Positions 54,251 to 61,300 of a stretch of DNA of 64,000 nt are shown here, piece after piece (within the stretch, counting starts at the first letter, position 1; each line of letters begins with the position of its first letter). The stretch comes from Bacillota bacterium (GTDB lineage Bacteria; Bacillota_I; Bacilli_A; Izemoplasmatales; UBA1188), in contig JAEYPN010000031.1 in NCBI GenBank assembly GCA_023410715.1, positions 28,632 through 92,631 on the forward strand, read 5' to 3'. A program made the translations under genes and the position numbers. The notes under the pieces are model-generated. The model saw nothing but the letters and a program-made list of their open reading frames with translations, searched no databases and had not been told where the DNA came from.

Positions 54251-54285
54251 ATTATATAATAAAAATTTGTTAGCAACAACTAACA
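54251..54285 (-). promoter_or_regulatory. Siderophore operon promoter with operator centred on -35
   Basis: Minus strand TTGTTG (54274-54279), 17-base spacer, TATAAT (54251-54256). The -35 is exactly the spacer of a perfect inverted repeat, TGTTAG-N6-CTAACA, at 54268-54285. A bound dimer would occlude the -35. It is not the classic Fur box sequence, so the regulator is unknown. Confidence 0.68.
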
Positions 54286-54358
54286 TAATAATGTAAATGC
54301 TTGCATAGCCTATTATTTATATAATTTATATAAAACATTAAAAAATTTTGTTATAAAA

Positions 54359-54393
54359 AAGACTCATGATTTATAAATAAAATCATAAGTCTT
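54359..54393 (-). terminator. Terminator of the antiporter-MgtC operon
   Basis: Minus-strand hairpin with arms AAGACTtATGATTT and AATCATgAGTCTT-type pairing (one mismatch) followed by TTTTTTA, 17 bases after the MgtC-like stop. Confidence 0.78.
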
Positions 54394-54409
54394 AATAAAA
54401 TCTTTAAAT

Positions 54410-55132
54410 TTACATCTCTTCAATATAATATACGTATTCAAGTGTTCTTAAAGCATTAATAATATCTTTATGTGATTTAAAATCTTTTAATTCTTTTTTA
54501 ATAATTGATACCGAAACAGAATAAACACTTAAACCAGAATTTAAATACGTTAAATTACTTTCAATACCATCGATTCTCAAGCCTAATTCCCTAATTATTG
54601 TTGAAAAATCTTTTAAGTAGGCTACGTCTTTTAATTCTAAATGAAATTCAAAATGATTGGAGCGATTTTTTAAATAAACTTCCAGTGGTGGAATTAGTGA
54701 TAACACCACAATAAACACTACTGAACAAAATAACGCAATCGTTAAATTACCAATTCCAATTAGCAAACCAATTATTCCTGTTGCCCACAATCCTACTGAT
54801 GTAGTTAAACCCTTAATCTGATTTTTAGAGCTATAAAGAATTGTATTAGCACTAATAATAGCAATACCAATGGTTGTTGACGTTGATATCAGCCAAATTT
54901 TACCATCAGTTAATTTAATTAGATATATATCAATAATCATGGCTAAAGTTGAGACAAGTGAAACAATCATAAAAGTTCTAAGTCCTGCTGCATGTCTTTT
55001 ACTTGATCTTTCACAACCAACTATGGCTGAAAATATTATTGATAATGATAGTCTTAAAATGATGCTTGCTAGATTAAATTCTGTTGCCAATTCTCCAAGC
55101 ATAATACCTACTGGATCATTAATTATATTCAT
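54410..55132 (-). CDS. MgtC/SapB family membrane protein
   Basis: A 240-residue protein. Five hydrophobic helices in the first 130 residues include LSIIFSAIVGCERSSKRHAAGLRTFMIVSL, with the family motif GxERxxxxxxAGLRT. The C-terminal 100 residues are a soluble ACT-like regulatory domain (LKDFSTIIRELGLRIDGIES). MgtC proteins affect magnesium or membrane-potential homeostasis and ATP synthase in some pathogens; others are transporters. AGGAG precedes the ATG. It follows the antiporter gene by 9 bases, so both belong to one ion-homeostasis operon. Confidence 0.88.
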   Translation of the reverse strand: MNIINDPVGIMLGELATEFNLASIILRLSLSIIFSAIVGCERSSKRHAAGLRTFMIVSLVSTLAMIIDIYLIKLTDGKIWLISTSTTIGIAIISANTILYSSKNQIKGLTTSVGLWATGIIGLLIGIGNLTIALFCSVVFIVVLSLIPPLEVYLKNRSNHFEFHLELKDVAYLKDFSTIIRELGLRIDGIESNLTYLNSGLSVYSVSVSIIKKELKDFKSHKDIINALRTLEYVYYIEEM

Positions 55133-55141
55133 TTTTTTCTC

Positions 55142-56584
55142 CTATCGTTTACTTATAATGCCTGCTTTATGGTGCTGAGCATAATAATATTTCTCTGCTT
55201 CTTCAGTAAAAGCTATTTCGTCCTGACAAAGCATTTCATCGTGCTTTGGTAGATTTTTTTGAATTTCATTTATTCTTTCAATTAATACTTCTAGCTGAGT
55301 TTTTTTAGTTCCATCTTCTTTAACTACGCTGACATCAGTTATTTCTTCTAATTTATTTGAATAAGATTTTGATAAATAAAGTGCTAATTTAGCACATGCT
55401 GGACCAATTAATTCATATAAAACACTTGAAGCTAAAATAATTGTTTCTAATGCTTGCCCACTTTCACCGCCTAGGTTTCTTGAACCTAAAGCAGCTAAAC
55501 CAATCGCAACCCCTGCTTGTGGTATTAAGGCTAAGCCTAAATAATTACGAACTTTTTTGCTTTTCTTTGTCATATAGCAACCAACATAAGAACCTAAATA
55601 TTTACCGATAATTCTTATAATGAAGTAAACAATACCAATTACTAATAAAGGAGTTGTTCCAACTAAAGAAGATGAACTGCCTAAAACATCTAATTTAAAA
55701 TTAACCCCTGATCTTACAAAGAATAATAGTAGAATTGGTGGGTTAAAATAATTTAACTGTTTAAATAACTTATCATCATTAGTAATGTTAATATAAACAG
55801 TTCCCATTGACATACATCCTAGTAATGGTGAGATATCTAAGATTGAGCATATTCCACAGAACATGAAAATTAAAGCAAGTGCAATAATCAAGCGATTATC
55901 TGTTGATCTCTTTTTAGTCATTAAAAGATGCATAAATAAACCAAATAATCCCCCAATAATTACTACACCAATATTAATTAGTACTGGTTTAATAATTGAT
56001 ATCATGCTAATAGTTCCACCATTTGTTGAAGCTACTGCTACTGATATAGCAATGCTATAAGCAACTAACCCAACAATATCATCTAAGGCTACTACTTGGA
56101 TTAATGTTTCAACAAAGTCACCTTTAGATTCTGTTTGTCTAATAGTCATCATAGTTGATGCTGGAGCAGTTGCAGCTGCTAAAGCACCAAGCACAATAGA
56201 AAATGCCAAAGTCATATGTAAAATGTACCTGGTTACAATAAATACAAGTATTGTCGCAACTATTGATTCAAACACGGTTATAATTATTACTTTAGTTCCA
56301 CTTTTTTTAAGTGTTTCTAATTTAAAATATTCACCAGTTGAAAAGGCAATGAACGCTAAGGCAATATCAGTTAGAAAGCTCATTCCGTTAACGACATTTA
56401 AAGGTATTAAATTTAGGACATATGGTCCAATCAAGATACCAACAACAATATAAGCTGTAACATTTGGTAATCTAAGTTTTTTTGTTAGTCTGGTCATTAA
56501 AAACCCAAAGAATAACATAACTGCAACCGAAATAATTGTGATTGCAATATTTGATGTTACTCCTAATTTTTCATAAATATTCAT
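55142..56584 (-). CDS. Cation:proton antiporter, CPA2 family
   Basis: A 480-residue protein. About 12 membrane helices (1-400) have the CPA2/KefB-like pattern TAYIVVGILIGPYVLNLIPL, the ion-binding region VALDDIVGLVAYSIAISVA (Asp-Asp, electrogenic-type) and GVAIGLAALGSR near the end. A cytoplasmic tail of about 75 residues (EITDVSVVKEDGTKKTQ, then KNLPKHDEMLCQDEI) follows. It exchanges Na+ or K+ for H+. GAGGG lies before the ATG. The gene is divergent from a LysR regulator. Confidence 0.9.
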   Translation of the reverse strand: MNIYEKLGVTSNIAITIISVAVMLFFGFLMTRLTKKLRLPNVTAYIVVGILIGPYVLNLIPLNVVNGMSFLTDIALAFIAFSTGEYFKLETLKKSGTKVIIITVFESIVATILVFIVTRYILHMTLAFSIVLGALAAATAPASTMMTIRQTESKGDFVETLIQVVALDDIVGLVAYSIAISVAVASTNGGTISMISIIKPVLINIGVVIIGGLFGLFMHLLMTKKRSTDNRLIIALALIFMFCGICSILDISPLLGCMSMGTVYINITNDDKLFKQLNYFNPPILLLFFVRSGVNFKLDVLGSSSSLVGTTPLLVIGIVYFIIRIIGKYLGSYVGCYMTKKSKKVRNYLGLALIPQAGVAIGLAALGSRNLGGESGQALETIILASSVLYELIGPACAKLALYLSKSYSNKLEEITDVSVVKEDGTKKTQLEVLIERINEIQKNLPKHDEMLCQDEIAFTEEAEKYYYAQHHKAGIISKR

Positions 56585-56644
56585 ATAATTTATCCCTCTT
56601 TTTAATATTTAAATACGCTTTTTTTCGATATTTTAAAAAAATAT

Positions 56645-56675
56645 GTTATAATTATACACAATTAATATCATAATG
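56645..56675. promoter_or_regulatory. Divergent antiporter / LysR promoter region
   Basis: The plus strand carries TGTTATAAT (an extended -10 about 75 bases before lysR), and the overlapping sequence read on the minus strand gives TATAAT, with TTACAT 16 bases upstream. The two -10 boxes share an almost palindromic TTATAATTATA core, so only one direction could be initiated at a time, typical for LysR autoregulation. Confidence 0.5.
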
Positions 56676-56730
56676 TAAAATTATTGTTTTTTTGGTATTG
56701 ATAAATTATTTTTATAGTTGAGGTGAAATT

Positions 56731-57624
56731 ATGATTGATTATCGAATTAATACAATACTTGCTGTAGATGAAGAAAAAAACTTTACAAAAGCTGCAGAAA
56801 AGCTATGTTTAACCCAACCAGCAGTTAGTCATCATATTAAAGAACTAGAAGAGGAACTTAACACTCAACTCTTTATCCGTAAAAAAGGTGATGTCGTTTC
56901 AACACAAGCTGGCGAAATTGTTATAAATTATGCAAGAAAGTTTCAAGCAATGTATGATAAGATGAAACAAGAAATTAACATAAGCAATAATAAAATTAAT
57001 TTAAAAATTGGAATTACACATACTTCTGAAAGTAATAAAACAACAGAAGTTATTGGGACATTTTTAAATAATCACAAAGGCATTTCCATGACAATTTTAT
57101 CTGATAGTACAAATAATCTCTATCAAATGATTGAAAATTATGAATTAGATTTTGCGATTGTTGATCAAAAGTTAGATAATAATTTAAATTATTTGCCACT
57201 TGATACAGATTTTCTTGTCTGTGTAATTAACAATACTTCACCACTGGTAAATAAAAAAATGATCAAAATTGAAGAATTAAAGAAAGAAAATTTAATTTTG
57301 AGACTTCCTTCATCTTCTACACGGATGTTATTTGATGCATCTTTAGAAAGTATTAATGAATCAATTAATAACTTTAATGTAATTATGGAGCTTGATAATA
57401 TTGCCACCATTAAAGAATTAATTAGAAAAAATATGGGCGTTTCAATTCTAGCTAAAAGTGCATGTATGTATGAAGTTAAAAAAAATAAGCTTTCTATATT
57501 ACCTATTGAAAACTTAAGTATGAATCGTATTATTTATTTTGTTTATACTGACAACTTTAAATATCTTGATCTATTAAATGAACTAAAGAAATTGTATGAA
57601 AGTATGAACTTGGATTTAGTTTAA
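56731..57624 (+). CDS. LysR family transcriptional regulator
   Basis: A 297-residue regulator. The N-terminal helix-turn-helix reads NFTKAAEKLCLTQPAVSHHIKELE, the exact LysR hallmark, followed by the LTTR linker and a substrate-binding domain (about 90-290, with LRLPSSSTRMLFDASLES). GAGGTGA precedes the ATG. It lies back-to-back with the CPA2-antiporter/MgtC operon and probably controls it. The inducer is unknown. Confidence 0.92.
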   Translation: MIDYRINTILAVDEEKNFTKAAEKLCLTQPAVSHHIKELEEELNTQLFIRKKGDVVSTQAGEIVINYARKFQAMYDKMKQEINISNNKINLKIGITHTSESNKTTEVIGTFLNNHKGISMTILSDSTNNLYQMIENYELDFAIVDQKLDNNLNYLPLDTDFLVCVINNTSPLVNKKMIKIEELKKENLILRLPSSSTRMLFDASLESINESINNFNVIMELDNIATIKELIRKNMGVSILAKSACMYEVKKNKLSILPIENLSMNRIIYFVYTDNFKYLDLLNELKKLYESMNLDLV

Positions 57625-57647
57625 TTTTATGTTTTAATTATAAGAAA

Positions 57648-57682
57648 GAGTGTAAACTACTTTAAAAAGTAACTTTACCCTC
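57648..57682 (+). terminator. Terminator of the LysR gene
   Basis: Plus-strand hairpin GAGtGTAAAcTACTT with the matching AAGTAaCTTTACcCTC arm, then TTATTTTTATTT. Confidence 0.75.
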
Positions 57683-57884
57683 TTATTTTTATTTATAAAT
57701 AATAGTAATTGCTTAAAGTTTTTTATTGTATCAATCTATAATTAAATATATTTGACCCTATTAATAAATTTGCTTAATGCTAAAATCAGTTATAAATATA
57801 CTATTTTAAACAAAATGTTTTATATTTTTCTTTTTATTCAATTAACTCAAGATTTTTGGATGTTTAACCACGTACTAAATATAC

Positions 57885-58143
57885 TTAACCTACCCCATCT
57901 TCAACAGTAAATTCTTTACCGCGTAGTAAGCATCTATAAGTTTTTCTTTTCTTTTCTTTTTTTCCTTCTGCTTTTGCAAAAGAATCATATAAATTAGAAG
58001 AGATATCGCTAGGCATTAACTTGAAATCTGATTTAGGATGACCACAAGCTGAATAAATTAATCTAGTCTTACCAACATTTAAATATTTCTATATCAGTTG
58101 CGATTATCTTTTCCATGAGCATAATTTCAGCTTTTTTCGTCAT
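57885..58143 (-). pseudogene. Frameshifted gene remnant, unknown family
   Basis: Minus strand: ATG at 58143 begins MTKKAEIMLMEKIIATDIEI then stops. In another frame 58076-57885 reads VGKTRLIYSACGHPKSDFK, then DSFAKAEGKKEKKRKTYRCL and LRGKEFTVEDGVG with a stop. Joining them needs one frameshift near 58075. I do not recognise the protein. No ribosome binding site or promoter was evident. Confidence 0.4.
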
Positions 58144-58345
58144 ACTTTACTTTGAAAAGAATTCGTTCTTTTCATTTTAATTATACCATCTAATAAGTAA
58201 AAGAGTTAAATCACTCCTAGAAGCCAATTTTAACTCTTTTATTTTGTTTATTATTTTTTCTTACTCAATTATTGGTTATTTGTCGCTTTTACTTCTTCAA
58301 CTAACAAAAAATGTGGTAGATTTAACGTTTATGTGATAAAAGCAA

Positions 58346-58383
58346 AAAGAACTTTAATAGATTTTCATCTAAAAAAGTTCTTT
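58346..58383 (-). terminator. Terminator of the giant surface protein gene
   Basis: Minus-strand hairpin with 10-bp outer arms AAAGAACTTT / AAAGTTCTTT and an inner AGAT/ATCT stem, then TTGCTTTT. The upstream arm reaches to 10 bases beyond the stop codon. Confidence 0.7.
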
Positions 58384-58392
58384 GGGCTTTTT

Positions 58393-61300
58393 TTAATTTA
58401 TAACCCATTTAGCATACATCATGCTATTTGGTGCATTTACAAGGCTATCGTACTTAGTACCTGTAAAGCTTGAATTTGTATACCATCCAGCAAATGTATA
58501 TCCTTCACGAATAGGATTATTTATATATTTTACCGTACTACTAGATGTTAAAGTGCCTTTTTTATTAACAGATACAACATAAGTTTTATCCGCAGATAAA
58601 GTAGTATTCCAAACTACAACATAGCTAGTCGACGAAGGAATTGTCGTACTTACATCTATATTTTCCATATCCCAATCATATTCCCATGTACTTGGTTTAC
58701 TTGCTAATTCAGTATATATTGTTATTTCACTTGACGTGAATATAGAAGTAGCAATTGTTGTTAATGTAGATGGAATTACTACGCTTGATATTGATGTATT
58801 TATAAATGAATATTTACCAAGTTGTGTAAGAGTAGTTGGGAATATAATACTTGTTAAAGATGTACAACTCCAGAAAGCCCAGTCACTAATTGTCACTAAT
58901 CCCTCTGAAAGTTTTACACTTTGTAAATTAGAACAACCTTCAAATGCATGACCACCAATAGATTTTACACTACCAGGAATATATAATGATTTAATTATCA
59001 TATTCTCTTCAAATGCACTTTCTCCAATTGCTGTAACAGGATATCCATTATATGTTGAAGGAATAACAACATTACTATCTGAAGACTTATATCCTGTTAT
59101 TGTAACTTTACTATCTGATAAAGTATATGTAAAATTATCATCCCATTTTGCAATTAAACTAACATCATTAGTTATAGTCCAGATACCATCAATAATTTTT
59201 TCATCACCTATATACCAACCAGTAAATGTATAGCCTTCACGTGTTGTTGTTGGTAAAGTAACGTTTTGATTATATGTTACTGTCATTGATTCAACAGCAG
59301 ATCCATTATTACTATTAAATGAAATTGTGTATGTGTTTGCTTTCCAGTTTGCAGTAAGTGTGATATTTCCAATGGTTTTCCACAAGCCACTTTCTACTTT
59401 TGTATCACCATTATACCAGCCAGTAAATGTATAGCCTTCACGTGTTGTTGTTGGTAAAGTAAAGTTTTGATCATATGTTACTGTCATTGATTCAACAAGA
59501 CTACCACCATCACTATCAAATGTAATTGTGTACGTATTTGCTTTCCACTGTGCAGTAAGTGTGATATTTCCAATAGTTTTCCATAAACCACTTTCTACTT
59601 TTGTATCACCATAATACCAGCCAGTAAATGTATAGCCTTCACGGTATGGAATTGGTAAAGTAACGTTTTGATCATATGTCACTGTTATATTTTCAACAGA
59701 ATGACCATTATTACTATTAAATTTTATAGTATAAGTATTAGCTGCCCATTTTGCAGTAAGTGTGATATTTTTAATAGTTTTCCACAAGCCACTTTCTACT
59801 TTTGTATCACCATTATACCAGCCAGTAAATGTGTAGCCTTCACGTGTTGGAGTTGGTAAAGTAAAGTTTTGATTATACGTTACTGTCATCTTTTCAACAG
59901 CAGATCCATTATTACTATTAAATGAAATTGTGTATGTATTTGCTTTCCATTTTGCAGTAAGTGTGATATTTCCAATGGTTTTCCACAAGCCACTTTCTAC
60001 TTTTTTATCACCATTATACCAGCCAGTAAATGTATAGCCTTCACGTGTTGTAGTAGGTAAAGTAAAGTTTTGATCATATGTTACTGTCATTGATTTAACA
60101 GCAGTTCCAAATTCATTATTAAATGAAATTGTGTATGTATTTGCTTCCCAGTTTGCAGTAAGTGTGATATTTTCAGCTTTTTTCCATACTTTATTGTCTA
60201 GATCAGACGCATCAATACCATTTAATAACCAACCTCTAAATGTATAGCCTGTACGTGTAGGTATTGGTAGTGTTAATGTATCTTTTGCGTATACTAACTT
60301 AATTTCTTCTACAACTACATTTTCATCATTTGTTTCAAATGACACAGTATATGTATTAGCTTCCCAACTTGCAAATAGTTTTACGTCACTTGTTATAGTC
60401 CATTTACCACTTTCAATCTTAGTATCATTATAGTACCATCCAGCAAATGTATAACCTGCACGTTCTGGAGTTTCTAGTGTAAAACTTTGATCATATATTA
60501 CGGTCAATGCTTCAACAGTACTTCCTCCATTTCCATCAAATGCTATGGTATAAGTATTTGCTGTCCATTTTGCAACTAATGTCACACTTTCAGGAATTAT
60601 CCAAAAGTCAGTTTCTAAGTTAGTTTCATTATAACACCATCCAGCAAATGTATAGCCTATACGTGTTGTTGTTGGTAATTCATACATGTTATCATATGTT
60701 ACTGTCATTGATTCAACGGCAGTTCCGTTATTACTATCAAAAGTTACTGTGTATGTATTTGCTTCCCACTCTGCAGTAAGTATAATATTTTCAACTTTTA
60801 CCCATGCTTGATTATTTAAATTAGATGCATCGACACCATTTAATAACCAACCTTTAAACGTATATCCTGTACGTGATGTTGAAGGTAATTGAACAAGACT
60901 ATCAAATGTTACTGTCATCGTTTCAACATCATTACCACCATTACTATCAAATGTTATAGTATACGTATTAGCTGTCCATTTTGCGACAAGTTTCACGCTT
61001 TCAGCTATATTCCATATACCACTCTCAATCTTAGTTCCATTGTAGTACCAACCTTCAAATGTGTATCCTGTACGTTCAAGTTCTTGTAAATCTAACTTAT
61101 CTTTTTCAAATACTAATTGTTTATCTTTAAATGCTAAGCCTTCAGTATTTGGTTCAAATGATACTGTATATGTATTTGCTGTCCATTTTGCTACAAGTTC
61201 TACATCACTTGCTACTATCCATAGACCATTTTCGTATTTAGTTTCTCCATCAAACCAACCTTCAAATGTATATCCTGGACGTGTAGGTATTGGTAATTCT

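Larger units (their letters stand above)
57625..58392. other. Intergenic region with LysR terminator and gene remnant
   Basis: A 768-base stretch. After the LysR stop is a terminator (57648-57682). From 57885 to 58143 on the minus strand lies a broken coding remnant. The right part carries the terminator of the giant surface protein (58346-58383). The remaining AT-rich sequence shows no ORF or repeat that I can support. Confidence 0.5.
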
